A DNA stretch of 64,000 nucleotides from Bradyrhizobium sp. CB2312 (GCF_029714425.1 NZ_CP121668.1:8701501-8765500); one strand, 5' to 3'. Numbered from the stretch's first letter, positions 48,938 to 60,233 are shown. The notes: generated from the sequence alone by a model not told the origin. Translations and numbers: made by a program.

Positions 48938-49084
48938 GAGCAGCAATATAGTTCATCACTGCATGGCGACTACGTCATGCTCGCTTTGACACCTCCGGAG
49001 GTCGCTGAAGGCACAAAATCAGCCGTACCCGCTTGGGCGCCTTCCACTTGAAGCAGAACGCAGCTTGGGTATCGGGGGCCCACA

Positions 49085-50356
49085 TCAAACTGCTATAGTC
49101 GCGCGCATGATGGCTGAATTGACCGTTGCCCGGATCGGCTGCGGTACCCCATACATCCACGAGCGCCAGAGCCACTCGACCGGACCGAACCGATAGCGGC
49201 GCAGCCACCAAGCGCTGAACACCACCTGCGTGACATACACGAAAATGCCGATCGCCAGTGTCGCGGTCACGCCGAGGCGGCCAAATTGGCCTAGACCATA
49301 GCCGTAGAAGATCCAGCCGCAGATCACAGATTGCGCCAGATAATTGGTGAACGCCATGCGGCCAAGCGGCGCGGCCCAGCCGAGCATTCTCCGCCCGCCC
49401 GGGAGGTTCACAGCGGCGATGACTGCGGCGGCATAACCCAGGGACAATACGACCACGCCCAGCTCTTCCACCAGAAAGCGCGCGCGACCGAGCGACGGCC
49501 AATCGAAGAGCTCTTGTCGTGCTGCCGGGAGACTCAATCCGCCGCCGAGAAGAATGGCAGAGGTTGCGATGACGAACAGCAGGCGCCGGTTCGCCGAAGC
49601 CCGACGCAAAACTCCGCTGCGCCACGCAAGGGCGCCGATGAGGAACAGCGCGACAGTGCGCGGAAACACCATGACGTGCAGCGGAAACATCGCCGGCACC
49701 TCGCGGATCCGAAACGCGAGCACATCGAAAAATCCGCCCGTGCCGTACACACGCGTCGCCTCCGCGGCAAGAGCGGCCATCTCGGCTGCACCCGGCAGCG
49801 GCACGATCGGCGGTAACAGCGGCATGGTCACGTAGAGCCCCAGGAGCAGCAAGGCTGCACCTGCCATAAGCCACCGCGGGCCGCCGAGGAAGAGCAGCAC
49901 CACGAAGCCCGCCAGCGCGTATTCGACGAGAATGTCCCCGTTCCAGATCAAATAGAGATGCACCAGGCCAATAGCCAGCAACACCAGCAGCCTGCGCACG
50001 AGCAAGATCATGCGCCGTGCATTGCCGGCAAGCCGCTCGAATTGGATCGCAAGGCCAACCCCGAACAGCAGCGAGAGGAGCGAAAACGCCTTCAACTCGA
50101 CCACAACCGTCAGCACAGCCGCCACCACCTGGTCGAGCGGCCCCGCCCGCTCCACGTTCGGTAAGAACAGCGCGAAGATGGAGATCCGAAATATGGTCAC
50201 GATGTTCATCGCGAGCACGCCGAACAGGGCCACGCCCCGCAGCACGTCAATCGCGTCGAGCCGCTCCGACGGGTTCATAGGCTTTCTTGACGCGTCACTC
50301 GCCGGCGCAGGTTGCGAGCCTATGCTTCCGCCGGTCATTGCAGGATTCCCCCCCAT
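49085..50356 (-). CDS. DUF418 (YeiB-like) membrane protein
   Basis: A 423-residue multi-pass membrane protein with the DUF418 pattern: RLDAIDVLRGVALFGVLAMN near the start, LFSLLFGVGLAIQFER-like early helices, and a C-terminal RMAFTNYLAQSVICGW, then YRFGPVEWLWRSW. The function is not known. Its GC-rich codons differ from the flanking genes, so it may be a recent core-genome acquisition. Confidence 0.9.
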   Translation of the reverse strand: MGGNPAMTGGSIGSQPAPASDASRKPMNPSERLDAIDVLRGVALFGVLAMNIVTIFRISIFALFLPNVERAGPLDQVVAAVLTVVVELKAFSLLSLLFGVGLAIQFERLAGNARRMILLVRRLLVLLAIGLVHLYLIWNGDILVEYALAGFVVLLFLGGPRWLMAGAALLLLGLYVTMPLLPPIVPLPGAAEMAALAAEATRVYGTGGFFDVLAFRIREVPAMFPLHVMVFPRTVALFLIGALAWRSGVLRRASANRRLLFVIATSAILLGGGLSLPAARQELFDWPSLGRARFLVEELGVVVLSLGYAAAVIAAVNLPGGRRMLGWAAPLGRMAFTNYLAQSVICGWIFYGYGLGQFGRLGVTATLAIGIFVYVTQVVFSAWWLRRYRFGPVEWLWRSWMYGVPQPIRATVNSAIMRATIAV

Positions 50357-50757
50357 TTGCGATGGAGAGATTTAGAATGCCGCCTCGTACCGCGTCAAAC
50401 TACCAGAATTGGGCAAAGTCTCACATTGCACTCGATGTGAGTTCGGGGTTTTGTCGGATCTAGCCGATGTGGTCCGGATGGGACCGGCAAGGTCCGGTTG
50501 AGGTTCAAGGCTCCCCTCCGCAGCCAGCATGCCCTTGGTCGGGTCATCTCTCGGACGAGGACATCGCCGCGCTCTGAGTTAAGGTCAGCCACGCGTCACA
50601 AGCTGACATGCGCGACCGAGAGAGGCGATCAACTAAGGGGGCACTGCGCTCAATTATCTTCTTGGCAAGGGCCACCTGATGTGGCGGATCGGTCAGGTCG
50701 AGCTGAACGAAGAGACAGGTAAAAAAAGCCGTAGCTTCAGGTGATGCTTCTGTCAGC
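50357..50757. other. Gap between DUF418 gene and kinase remnant
   Basis: No gene supported. The minus-strand frame 50544-50852 overlaps the end of the kinase remnant and shows no family. Confidence 0.3.
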
Positions 50758-51160
50758 TTAGCTCCCAAGTTTCGGGCATAGGTCGTAAAATGAACCTCCA
50801 GGCCAGATGTTTTCGTTGGCCAACTTGGTAATTTCTCCGAAGTCATGCGCAAGAAGTATCTCGATCATGTGACTGCCGAAACCCCTCCTGGTCGTTGGGC
50901 CGCCGGTTTCCCGCCAAGAGAAGCAGAACTCCTCCCCCTCGAAAGCCCAACCGATAAGAACATAGCCTTCATCACAGGAAAGGACCCCATGCTTCACCAG
51001 CGTTCGTCGCGAACTCGTGGATCGCCATCGCAAGGGACAGAGCCTGCTTTGACTTCAGCTCCACTGCTGGACCCGACAACCTTAAGCGATCGGCGCTCGA
51101 GCCGTACGGTGCGAGGAGCGGTGTGCACTGAATTGAGCCGATTCCAGCAGCCGTGGCGGC
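50758..51160 (-). pseudogene. HWE-type histidine kinase, C-terminal remnant
   Basis: On the minus strand one frame reads RLRLSGPAVELKSKQALSLA, then AIHEFATNAG. A one-base shift near 51000 is followed in another frame by VKHGVLSCDEGYVLIGWAFE, RETGGPTT and RRGFGSHMIEILLAHDFGE. Together they give the ATPase half (N box HExATNA and later glycines) of an HWE kinase. The N-terminal part and the phosphoacceptor histidine are missing, so it is a decayed fragment. Confidence 0.62.
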
Positions 51161-51256
51161 CATAACAAACTTGTTCATTGTAGGCTCGCAAGGATTGATG
51201 GATCTGGCTTGCAATACTGCTGCTCGGTCGTGATCGGATATGTCCGACCCGCTAAC

Positions 51257-52020
51257 CTAAGACCGTTCGGTGCCGCTCCTGGCACAGTGTCGGTCGATGA
51301 GGGCTAAGGTGGAGATTGCCGCAAAGGCGAACATCACCATACCGCCGGCAACTACACTCGCCTCGCGCCAGCGCGATGCTTGGGCGTAACTACGACGTAG
51401 GCTGACAAAACCTTGGTGCGCCCAGGAATGTTGCCGCCGATCATCATCACGACGCCGAATGTGCCGATCGTATGAGAAAAGCCAACCACGGCGGCTTTAA
51501 CAACCTCCAATCGCGCCAGCGGCCCCCTGATGGTAATGAAGGCATACAACGACGAAACGCGCCCCGTCGTTTCCAAGTGGCGATCTCCTATCCCAACAAA
51601 GGCGTTACGGATCGGCTGCACCACCAACGGCAACGCCGAGAGGACCGATCCGATCACATTTCCTGCGAAGGTAAAAGCGAGCGTGCGCTCGCCCCACAAA
51701 GTGGCGAGAACGCCACCCGGCCCGTTTGGGCCGAGCAACACGAGTAAGCAAAAGCCGAGAGCTGTCGGCGGTAGCACCAGCGGCAGGGCAATCATCGTCG
51801 TCACCGCCTCACTCAAAAGAGTCTTTGAGCGTGCTAGCCACCAAGCGAGGGGCACACCAATCACGAGGAGGATCACGGTCGTTACGGCGGCTAGCTCAAT
51901 CGTGAGCGCAACAGATTGCGCAATCTCTGCCGAAAGACATCCATGTGCGTCAGCCCAAAAGTGAAAGCAGGTCGTCTTACGGTTCCAGTGATCGCCTGCA
52001 CGTCCGGCTCGCCCAGGCAT
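51257..52020 (-). pseudogene. ModB-like molybdate permease, frameshifted
   Basis: The frame 51352-52020 shows ModB features: LVIGVPLAWWLARSKTLLSE, IALPLVLPPTALGFCLL, LGPNGPGG, and the permease loop with IGTFGVVMMIGGNIPGRTKVLS. The frame then runs into YVVVTPKHRAGARRV and stops. One frame away the sequence reads YAQASRWREASVVAGGMVMF, then ISTLALIDRHCA, which is a plausible last helix ending at 51257. A frameshift near 51390 would explain it. No modA or modC is visible beside it. Confidence 0.55.
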
Positions 52021-52652
52021 GTGGCGCGGGTCGCCTTTTAGTCGCGCCGCGCTTCATGGCGGCCGCCACATTTACGCGCGTCGTTTCTACGAGCAAGAGC
52101 AGCGTCGCAGGTCTCATCGACAACTGCCGCCTCCATCCATCTGACGGCGGCACCTCCTCGTTTGAAATCAGCAATTCCTGTGCCGCGTGCAAACGGCGCG
52201 GCGCTATGCGCGACATGGGAGAAATTCGCATAGACGTCGACGTCGCTGTGGCGCGGAACTAACGCTATGTCAGATTTCTGGCATCTCTGTTGCCGAGCAG
52301 ACAGGCACGGTCACGCAACGGAACGGCAGAATTTGATGCGGCCAGAGATGCCTAGGTAGTTTGTCGGTAGCTCAAACACCGTCCTCGTTGGGCCGATAAT
52401 GAAACGGATCGCAGGAGGCCTGCCCCTTGGCAGCAACGCGAACGATCTAGCTGAGTAATCATCGTGACGCAGCTTCTGCGACGCGGCAGAAGGCGCGAGC
52501 CGAGCGCGAAGGCGGAATCACGACCAACCTGCCTAATGCGCATCGTTTGCGCAGGCTGGAGACAAATGCCCCGTGCACGACGAGCTTTGCCGCTAGCGAC
52601 AAGGCAGTGCATCGATTCAAGATATTGTCACGCAATCGAGCTCCTAAAAGGC
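52021..52652. other. Intergenic region before the nod box
   Basis: About 630 bases with minor overlapping frames (for example 52459-52743 on the minus strand) and no recognisable gene. Confidence 0.35.
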
Positions 52653-52700
52653 TTCCATCTCGTGGATGAGTGCGATCCAAACTATCAATTTTACCGATCT
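52653..52700 (+). promoter_or_regulatory. nod box, NodD-binding site
   Basis: These 48 bases match the nod-box consensus with three mismatches in the fixed positions. The 5' part has TCCAT-N2-CGTGGATG, then ATC-N-AAAC, ATC, A, ATTTTACC and ATCT, all with correct spacing. It points right, toward dctA about 400 bases away. This is the site where NodD, with plant flavonoid, activates nod operons. Confidence 0.85.
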
Positions 52701-52919
52701 CATCTACTGTTGCATCCATCAGCAGTTGGCGCATATCGATCACGCTCGGGCTTCTATCCCGAGACGGGACTACGCTAATGCGCTCAGCCGATCAAGTTGC
52801 GCGTCTCGCTGCGACTTTTTGTTTCGACCTTGCGAACGCGGGCCGAGCACCCAAACCGATACCGCCCGGAGGCAGACGGTTTGTCCGAGACTGCTTAATG
52901 GGGCGCACTTTGAGCAACT

Positions 52920-52935
52920 GGTGCATATCTTGCTT
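52920..52935 (+). promoter_or_regulatory. Sigma-54 promoter of dctA
   Basis: TGGTGC-N5-TTGCT with exact GG-N10-GC spacing, 163 bases before the dctA ATG. No TGT-N10-ACA was found upstream, so DctD or another enhancer protein is a likely partner. Confidence 0.65.
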
Positions 52936-53098
52936 AACGAGAAGGGATAACGCAACTAAACGCCTGCCTTTGGAACGACGCGCCGGCTCTCGGAACCGTC
53001 TTCAATCGGACACGGCTAAAATGATGAGTCTCGCATGACGCTGTCGTCTCTCAATGACGCGGCGGCTCGCATTCGAGTATATTCGGGAAGGAAGCGTC

Positions 53099-54409
53099 AT
53101 GACCACCATGGCAACTGCGGCGCCCGCACGCGCGTCGCAAGCTTGGTATAAGATTCTCTACGTGCAGGTGCTGATCGCGATCTTGATTGGCGCCATGGTC
53201 GGTTGCCTATGGCCCCCTGTCGCGACCAACGACTGGGTCAAGGCGCTCGGTGACGGATTTATCAAGCTCATCAAGATGGTGATCGCGCCGATTATTTTCT
53301 GCACCGTCACATCTGGTATTGCGCATATTCAGGATGCGAAGAAAGTCGGGCGCGTCGGCGTCAAGGCGCTGGTCTATTTCGAGATCGTCTCCAGTTTTGC
53401 CTTGGTATTGGGCCTGCTTATGGGCAATCTGGTCCAAATCGGTCATGGCCTTGCGGTCAAGCCGGATGCCGCGGCGGTCGCCAATTACGTCAAGCAGGCG
53501 GAAGCCTCGAAGACCGTCGATTTCTTTCTCAATATCATTCCGGATACCGTAGTCGGCGCCTTCGCCCGCGGCGATGTTCTGCAGGTTCTCCTGTTCGCGA
53601 TCCTATTCGGCTTTGCACTGATGGCGCTAGGAACCCGCGGGGAGCGACTGCGAGGCATGATTGACGACGTCGCGCACGCGGTGTTCGGCGTGATCGCTAT
53701 CATCATGAAAGCGGCTCCGATCGGCGCCTTCGCGGCCATGGCCTTCACTATCGGCAAGTTCGGGCCGGCAGCACTCGGCAATTTGATCGGTCTGATCGCG
53801 CTGTTTTACGCGACGGCGGCGTTGTTTGTCGTGGTGGTGCTCGGTTTGATCGCGCGCCTCGTCGGCTTTTCAATCTTCAAGTTCATTCTCTATATCAAGG
53901 ACGAGATTTTGATCGTGCTCGGCACATCGTCCTCTGAAAGCGCGCTGCCGCAATTAATGGAGAAGCTCGAACGGCTGGGCTGCTCCAAGCCCGTGGTCGG
54001 CCTGGTGGTGCCAACTGGCTACTCCTTCAACCTCGACGGCACCAATATCTATATGACACTTGCGACATTGTTCATTGCCCAGGCACTCGGGGTCGATCTC
54101 ACCTTTGGCCAGCAGCTCACGATCCTGCTCGTGGCAATGCTAACGTCGAAGGGAGCAAGCGGCGTCACCGGCGCGGGCTTCATCACGCTCGCTGCGACGT
54201 TGTCGGTGGTCAGCCCAGCGCTGGTGCCGGGCATGGCAATCGTATTTTCGATCGACAAGTTCATGAGCGAGGTGCGCGCCCTTACTAACATCACCGGCAA
54301 TGGCGTCGCCGCCGTGTTCGTATCCTGGTGGGAGGACGAGCTCGAGCACACGACGCTGCAAGCTCGGCTCAACCAGCCCAACGTTTCCAACACTATCGAC
54401 ACACGATGA
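53099..54409 (+). CDS. dctA: C4-dicarboxylate transporter DctA
   Basis: This protein has 436 residues from the ATG at 53099 (AAGGA upstream); the frame is open to 53054. It is a DAACS-family symporter with about eight to nine helices, [17 protein letters not shown], the [18 protein letters not shown] hairpin, and [22 protein letters not shown]. It imports succinate, malate and fumarate with protons, the carbon and energy source of bacteroids. It is placed beside the hup and nod regulators, downstream of a nod box and a sigma-54 site. Confidence 0.96.
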   Translation: MTTMATAAPARASQAWYKILYVQVLIAILIGAMVGCLWPPVATNDWVKALGDGFIKLIKMVIAPIIFCTVTSGIAHIQDAKKVGRVGVKALVYFEIVSSFALVLGLLMGNLVQIGHGLAVKPDAAAVANYVKQAEASKTVDFFLNIIPDTVVGAFARGDVLQVLLFAILFGFALMALGTRGERLRGMIDDVAHAVFGVIAIIMKAAPIGAFAAMAFTIGKFGPAALGNLIGLIALFYATAALFVVVVLGLIARLVGFSIFKFILYIKDEILIVLGTSSSESALPQLMEKLERLGCSKPVVGLVVPTGYSFNLDGTNIYMTLATLFIAQALGVDLTFGQQLTILLVAMLTSKGASGVTGAGFITLAATLSVVSPALVPGMAIVFSIDKFMSEVRALTNITGNGVAAVFVSWWEDELEHTTLQARLNQPNVSNTIDTR

Positions 54410-54579
54410 GATAGGTCCCGGATCCTGACCGCCGCCATTCAAAGACGGGTTGAATGCAAGCGCAGCGACATTTCTCGTAGTTTGAATCGAGACAGCCGAC
54501 TTGACGAGCCGGAACTTTCACGCGCGATTGCCAGTGCGCAGCCCTTGCCCCACCTCGCCCGGGGCCAGCCGCCCTGAAA

Positions 54580-54615
54580 AGATGCCCGTCGAGCAAAGGA
54601 GTCGGGGCTTTTTTA
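54580..54615 (+). terminator. Possible dctA terminator
   Basis: GCCC and GGGC, separated by about 17 bases, are followed by a T6 run. The stem is short. It lies about 170 bases after dctA. Confidence 0.3.
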
Positions 54616-55488
54616 CCAGTCATTTTCAAGCGCGTCTTTCACCGTCAAGCTTCCAGCCATCTGAACGCTTCTGCGACATTTGCCGCGCCAGATATCAGGA
54701 CTGCGACAGAACGGGTCGGCCTGACAAGCTAGTTGTTGCTCCGCGCACAATCGCATGTGTGCGGTCACTGCGCTTGCCTCGTCCGGCCAACGACGTGGGT
54801 GGCGATCCTGTGACGCGACTCACTCCCGTGTTAAGGTCCGCGCTGTCGCATTAGATCAGATGGTGTGTGATCAGCACGGATTAGATGGCACCTTGACAGA
54901 GCTGTCGCGGGTCGCAGACGGCTAGTATCGGTTCGGCGGCGCTGCGCGCGCGCTCGGTTCCGGCCAACGCCCCGGAGGCAAGTCCTCCGCACCGAGGCGT
55001 GAAGGCCGCAGGACATACAAAGCAGTCGCGTAACTTCGCCTTCGTATCTCCGCACATGACCATTGCGTTTTCTTCCGCATGACCGATCGTACCGGCGAGA
55101 TGAGTGGTTCGGCAGCTTGTCTTTGTTCTTTCCGGTTCAGCCAGGCGCCCCTGATTGTTCCGGCTCAACGTCTTGACTGAACTGCAGCCGCTGTCCTCCT
55201 GCGGCTGGTTATCCTCGGCTGCAGCCTCGAGCGCCTGCCCGGAGTTATCGGCAACGGAGGAAAGCAGGCACTGAGCATCGATTGCAGGCGTGTCACCGCA
55301 CCATATTGAAAGGTTTAGGACGACTATACGTACGTCTGTAATGCAATTTTTCTCTGCGCGTGCTCAGTTCACCACCAAGCAATCGAGCGGAACCGCTCAC
55401 CAGCGGGTGCTGGTGCTGAGTATTGCCCTATTTTTGCCTAAAATGTTATAGCTCCCCCGCCGGAGAAAAAAGGCCGGACGGTATCAGA
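54616..55488. other. Intergenic region before nodV
   Basis: About 870 bases, partly very GC-rich, with minor overlapping frames and no supported gene. The promoter of nodV should lie here but no consensus is visible. Confidence 0.35.
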
Positions 55489-58164
55489 ATGCGTAGCCCG
55501 ATCAGCAGTTTAGAACGTTCAGCCCCTCAGCTTACGTTCGGCAGCATAGCGCTGGCCGTGGTAACTCTGGCTTGCTTGTACCTTCACGCCCATTTCGCCG
55601 CGACGGCGTTCGCCTATTTGTTAGTGGTATTGCTGTTTTCGTTGATGGGAAGCTTCATTGCGTCGTCCGCGCTTTGCATCATAGCCATCGCTGCTCTCGC
55701 TTACTACTTTGCGCCGCCGGCGTTCAGCCTGCGTATCGATGACCCCCAAGATCTGCCGGTGGTTGTTGCATTCTTTATCGCCTCGATTGTGGGAGCGCAC
55801 CTGATCGGAAAGCTCCGCCAGGAAAGAGAGGCTGCGCGTGTCGTTGCGGCCAAGCTTCAGCGGAGTGCGGCCGATTTGGAGGATCGCGAAAAGCGGTGGC
55901 GCGCCATCTTCGAGCACAATCCCGCCATGTACTTCATGGTCGATGAAGCCGGCACTATCCTCAACGTCAATTCACTCGGCGCGACACAACTCGGCTATGC
56001 TCGTGCTGAACTGGTCGGCCGATCAGTGCTGGACGTATTTCTCGAGGAGGATCGCGCTTTCGTTCGCGAATGCGTTCGGACGTGCCTTGAGGATGTCGGA
56101 CAAACGCGCACTTGGGACGTCCGGAAAGTCAGGAAGGACGGCTCGGTATTGTGGGTACGTGAAAACGCCAAAGCCATGCTCTGGGGCGATGAGCAGCCCA
56201 TTGTCCTTATCGCCTGCGAAGATATCACGGAGCGAAGGCGGACAGAACTTGCCCTGCAGCGGAGCGAAGCACATTTAGCCCAGGCGCAGGAATTGAGTCA
56301 CACAGGCAGCTTCAGCTGGAACCCCACTACGGGCGAGGCCTTCTGGTCAAAGGAAACATTTCGCATTTTCCAATTAGATCCTGACACAGTGCCGCCGGGG
56401 CCGCAGCTCGTCGTTGAGCGCACTCATCCAGATGATAGGGCTTCAGTTAAAGAACTTATCGATCGCGCGATGCGAGACCCGAGCGATTTCGAGCACGAAT
56501 ACCGGCTCCTGCTACCGGACGGCTCGGTAAAGCACATCCATGCGCAGGCGCGAGCGACGAGAACAGCCTCTGGTGACATCGAGTTTGTTGGGGCAGCTAC
56601 GGATATCACGGCGGCGAGGCGAGCAGAACAGCAGCTGCGCCGCAGCGAGGCCTATCTGGCCGAGGCTCAGCATCTCAGTCACACTGGCAGCTGGTCCTGG
56701 GACGTCTACCGTCTAGATTTCATATATCGGTCCGCCGAGGTCGATCGTCTGTTCGGCTTTAGCCCACAAGAGCCGGTATCGATCGAGACCATTCGATCGC
56801 GCATCCATCCGGACGACTTGCCGCGGCTACAGGAGGTGCAGCGCCAGGCGATTGAACACAAGGAGCGGCGGTTCGAATATGATTTTCGTATCCTTCTACC
56901 GGATGGCGGGATAAGACGCATACACTCCGTTGCGCACGTGGTGGTTGGCAGCGATGGCAACGTCAGCGAGCTGATCGGAACACATATGGATGTGACCGAG
57001 CAACACGCAGCTAGAGAACGCCTGGAAAACACACTTGCCGCGCTGCGCGAAAGTGAACAGCGCTTTCGCGACTACGCCGAAACAGCTTCCGACTGGCTCT
57101 GGGAGACCGGGCCGGATCATCAGGTCACTCGCTTATCCGAGCACACCAGCGCTGCGGGAATTTTGGCGACAGGATTGATCGGCCTGCTTCGCTGGGACAT
57201 TGCGTGCGACCTCGAAGAGGAACCCGAGAAGTGGCGGCAGCATCGGGCGACATTGGAGGCCCATCTTCCGTTTCGGGATCTCGTCTACCGCACCGTGAAT
57301 CGGACAGGTTCTCCGATCTACGTCCGCACGAGTGGCAAGCCTTTTTTCGATGGAAAGGGCAATTTTCTCGGCTACCGTGGCGTCAGCACTGACATCACCG
57401 CCACCATTCGCGCCGATCAAGCCGAACAAGAACTACGAAGGGCACAGTCGGAGCTTGCGCATGTGACGCGTGTAACGACATTAGGAGAGCTGACAACCTC
57501 CATCGCCCACGAAATAAACCAGCCACTCGCCGCCATTATCAGCAATGCCGATGCGTGCCTCGGTTGGATGGGCCGGGAAGCGCCTAATCTTTCCGCCGCC
57601 CGCTCTTCGGTGGAGTGGATCATCGAAGACGCAATCCGGGCAAGCGAGGTGATCCGTCGTATTCGCGCGCTCGCAAAGAAGGGCGAGATTGAGATGGTGC
57701 CGCTCGATATCAATGAGGTCGTTAAGGACGTCATTGCGCTGGTAACACGAGAGCTGGTGAGCCACCGAGTGACGTTACGAACCGAGTTGACGGCAGGGCT
57801 GCCTAGGATCCTCGGCGATCGGATTCAGCTACAACAGGTGATCATCAATCTCGTGATGAACGGAATCGAAGCCATGGATGCAGTTACAGAGAGGACACGC
57901 GAACTGCTGGTTCAATCATCGAAGGACGATGTGGGGCACGTCCACCTTGCCGTGACCGATTGTGGCGTCGGCATCGCCGAGAACGACGCGGACCGCGTCT
58001 TGGATCCCTTCTTCACCACCAAATCGACTGGCCTTGGAATGGGTCTTTCAATCTGCCGGTCGATTGTGGAAGCTCATGGAGGACGACTGTCGATGGTCCA
58101 CAAAAATGGACCGGGTGCGACGTTCCAGTTCGCCTTACCGCTGTATAAGGAGGCCGTCTCGTGA
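55489..58164 (+). CDS. nodV: PAS-rich sensor kinase, NodV type
   Basis: This protein has 891 residues from the ATG at 55489, close to the 889 of B. japonicum NodV; the frame is open to 55423. It has N-terminal membrane helices in a DUF4118-like region (residues about 15-105) and then several PAS/PAC units: one near 145-260, two with the repeated HTGSFSWNP and HTGSWSWDV motifs, and one more before the kinase. The phosphoacceptor is His 674 ([12 protein letters not shown]), and the N-box is [11 protein letters not shown], followed by GVGIAEND and [13 protein letters not shown]. NodV senses isoflavonoids and phosphorylates NodW. It overlaps nodW by four bases. Confidence 0.84.
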   Translation: MRSPISSLERSAPQLTFGSIALAVVTLACLYLHAHFAATAFAYLLVVLLFSLMGSFIASSALCIIAIAALAYYFAPPAFSLRIDDPQDLPVVVAFFIASIVGAHLIGKLRQEREAARVVAAKLQRSAADLEDREKRWRAIFEHNPAMYFMVDEAGTILNVNSLGATQLGYARAELVGRSVLDVFLEEDRAFVRECVRTCLEDVGQTRTWDVRKVRKDGSVLWVRENAKAMLWGDEQPIVLIACEDITERRRTELALQRSEAHLAQAQELSHTGSFSWNPTTGEAFWSKETFRIFQLDPDTVPPGPQLVVERTHPDDRASVKELIDRAMRDPSDFEHEYRLLLPDGSVKHIHAQARATRTASGDIEFVGAATDITAARRAEQQLRRSEAYLAEAQHLSHTGSWSWDVYRLDFIYRSAEVDRLFGFSPQEPVSIETIRSRIHPDDLPRLQEVQRQAIEHKERRFEYDFRILLPDGGIRRIHSVAHVVVGSDGNVSELIGTHMDVTEQHAARERLENTLAALRESEQRFRDYAETASDWLWETGPDHQVTRLSEHTSAAGILATGLIGLLRWDIACDLEEEPEKWRQHRATLEAHLPFRDLVYRTVNRTGSPIYVRTSGKPFFDGKGNFLGYRGVSTDITATIRADQAEQELRRAQSELAHVTRVTTLGELTTSIAHEINQPLAAIISNADACLGWMGREAPNLSAARSSVEWIIEDAIRASEVIRRIRALAKKGEIEMVPLDINEVVKDVIALVTRELVSHRVTLRTELTAGLPRILGDRIQLQQVIINLVMNGIEAMDAVTERTRELLVQSSKDDVGHVHLAVTDCGVGIAENDADRVLDPFFTTKSTGLGMGLSICRSIVEAHGGRLSMVHKNGPGATFQFALPLYKEAVS

Positions 58165-58844
58165 CTGCACGATTTGGCGCGCCAGATGAAGGCAGCAATG
58201 CCGAGGCCTCGACAAAGGCGACCGTCTTCGTCGTCGAGGATGACATCTCCATGCGTCGCTCGCTTACGAACCTTTTTCAATCGGTAGGGTTAGGCGTCAT
58301 TGCATTCGGATCGGCGCGCGAAATGCTGCAGAGCCCAATCCCGGACATTATTAGCTGCCTAGTTCTTGATGTCCGGCTGCCAGGCTTGAGCGGCCTTGAC
58401 TTCCAGACCGAGCTCGCGAGGTTGAACATACATATTCCGATCATTTTCATTACCGGCCATGGCGACATTCCAATGACTGTCAGGGCCATGAAGGAAGGAG
58501 CGGTCGATTTTCTCAGCAAACCGTTTCGCGATCAGGAACTGCTTGATGCCGTGGTTGCGGCGACCGAACGCGATCGCAAAAGGCGGGAGGCTCAGCAGAC
58601 GGTCGCGAACCTGCAGTCTTTATTTGAGACCTTAAGCCCGCGCGAGCAGGCGGTGATGAAACTGGTCGCTGCCGGCCTGATGAACAAGCAGGTCGCCGCC
58701 GAGCTTGGGCTCGCCGAGATTACGGTCAAGATCTACCGGGGACACGTAATGAAAAAGATGCGTGCACGCTCGCTGGCCGACTTGATCAGAATGACTGAGA
58801 CGCTGGGAGTTCGCACTAATCGTCCTGAACAAACGCAAGTATGA
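58161..58844 (+). CDS. nodW: FixJ-family response regulator, NodW type
   Basis: A 227-residue protein, the length of B. japonicum NodW. The receiver domain has the acidic pair VVEDD, the phosphoacceptor Asp 70 (LVLDVRLPG; the same number as in NodW) and the lysine in FLSKPF. A LuxR-type HTH follows ([20 protein letters not shown], then [12 protein letters not shown]). Its GTG start overlaps the kinase stop, so the pair is coupled. With NodV it would activate nod genes in response to isoflavones. Confidence 0.88.
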   Translation: MTARFGAPDEGSNAEASTKATVFVVEDDISMRRSLTNLFQSVGLGVIAFGSAREMLQSPIPDIISCLVLDVRLPGLSGLDFQTELARLNIHIPIIFITGHGDIPMTVRAMKEGAVDFLSKPFRDQELLDAVVAATERDRKRREAQQTVANLQSLFETLSPREQAVMKLVAAGLMNKQVAAELGLAEITVKIYRGHVMKKMRARSLADLIRMTETLGVRTNRPEQTQV

Positions 58845-58929
58845 TTTTACAAGTTCATCAGTCGAGCCCACTTTTCGCGCAAGGTGGCTAATGCTTGCAG
58901 CCGCTATTCCCGCTTCAGGAGGGCTCGTC

Positions 58930-59307
58930 TTGTCCACGCCTTTGATTTCCGTCGTTGACGACGACGCCTCAGTCCGTGCGGCGACAGAGAATCTTTTGAA
59001 ATCGCGTGGCTACATCGCCCAAATATTTGCGTCGGCCGAGGAACTCCTGAGGTCCCCGCAATTGGGCGAGACATCCTGTGTCATTACCGATATGCAGATG
59101 TCGCCTATGAGCGGCCTGGAGCTGATGGCAGAGATGCGGACACGGGGTTACGACGCACCATTCATTTTCATTACCGCTTTCCCCAACGACCGCGTGCGCG
59201 CGTCAGCGCTGGGTGCCGGAGCGATTGGCTTCCTCGCCAAACCCTTTGCCGGACAAACGTTAATCGAGTGCCTCGACACCGCGCTGAACGGCCGAGGCGG
59301 CATCTGA
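58930..59307 (+). CDS. Lone receiver-domain protein
   Basis: This protein has 125 residues from a TTG at 58930, chosen because AGGAGGG lies about seven bases before it and it yields STPLISVVDDDASVR; an ATG at 58891 is also in frame. It has only a receiver domain: the acidic triad VVDDD, the phosphoacceptor Asp (CVITDMQMSPMSG) and the lysine in FLAKPF. There is no output domain. It may be a phosphate sink or a partner of NodV/NodW, 85 bases downstream. Confidence 0.85.
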   Translation: MSTPLISVVDDDASVRAATENLLKSRGYIAQIFASAEELLRSPQLGETSCVITDMQMSPMSGLELMAEMRTRGYDAPFIFITAFPNDRVRASALGAGAIGFLAKPFAGQTLIECLDTALNGRGGI

Positions 59308-60233
59308 TGCAATCAACATGCGGCTTGAATTGCTGTGCGATCTAAACGCTCCACGCGTCGATCTCGCCACCGATCAACCTCTTCGGAGTCAAACACGCTA
59401 GTTGCTCTAAAAAGCGAACGAGAGGACGAATTGTTGTCCTGTCCACGCGTTACCAACTATCGCCGCGCGGCTAGTTTGGCGCAGAACAATCTTATCGCTG
59501 CGAGGACCGGAAGGGCACGTTAGCTCGGCTCATTCTGTAGGTCAACGTTCAACTTAACGCTCACGCAGTCGGCGACTTAAGCACTTCTTAACTCGTCTGG
59601 ATCGAGGCTATATACTTCACCGCAGAGTGGAGCTGGCACAAGAGCGCTCGGTAAAGCAAGAGATTGGCTGTTCGCAGCCCGACTGCAGTGACGATGATAA
59701 CGGTGCTTCGCCAGGACAACCGCCTCGCGTGTTGTGTTGAGCCTTTTCTGGTGAAAGAGCTCTGCACGATGCGCGATCACGACGTCGTTATGTCCGTTGA
59801 CGTATGCCGGCCGTCTTGCCCATAAACGCCGCTTCGCTATGCATTTCATTGCCGACCGACTCGGGCAGGCGCGACGCGCTTACTACTTCGTAGGCCGTCC
59901 TCTGTAGGGTGCTTCTGCCTCCAAGCCGCCCAAGGTGCTCGGCGCAACACGCCAGGCCCCTGGGGGGCCGGGCGCACTTTGGCGGCACCCCATGCAGGTC
60001 CTCGCCGCAGCGAGCATTGCCGTATTGCCTTGCGCAGTCAGCCCCATACTTCCAACGCTCAAACAACTCAGCAACCGCCGGGCCAAGGAGCACTCTGGGG
60101 GCGGTCTTCTGAGCCAACTCAGAGGAACTCTCAGCCGAAAAGGCCATAAGCACAGAGGAGCCCGGAGCAGGCTAGATTAGTCTACTCCATCGGGCCCAAT
60201 CTCCGGTGATCCCATGGTCACATAAAATCATCC
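59308..60233. other. Non-coding gap of about 900 bases
   Basis: Overlapping frames exist on both strands (the longest is 59788-60153, minus) but none shows a family. I see no transposase, tRNA or terminator. Confidence 0.35.

Noticed and set aside
48991..49002. 12-bp perfect palindrome ACCTCCGGAGGT near the DUF418 gene end
   Set aside because: Short, with no loop or T-run and no known operator; probably chance.
48975..49874. 299-codon minus-strand frame
   Set aside because: It overlaps the DUF418 gene in another frame; the DUF418 reading has clear helices and family motifs.
59788..60153. 121-codon minus-strand frame
   Set aside because: No domain, no ribosome site, not in an operon.
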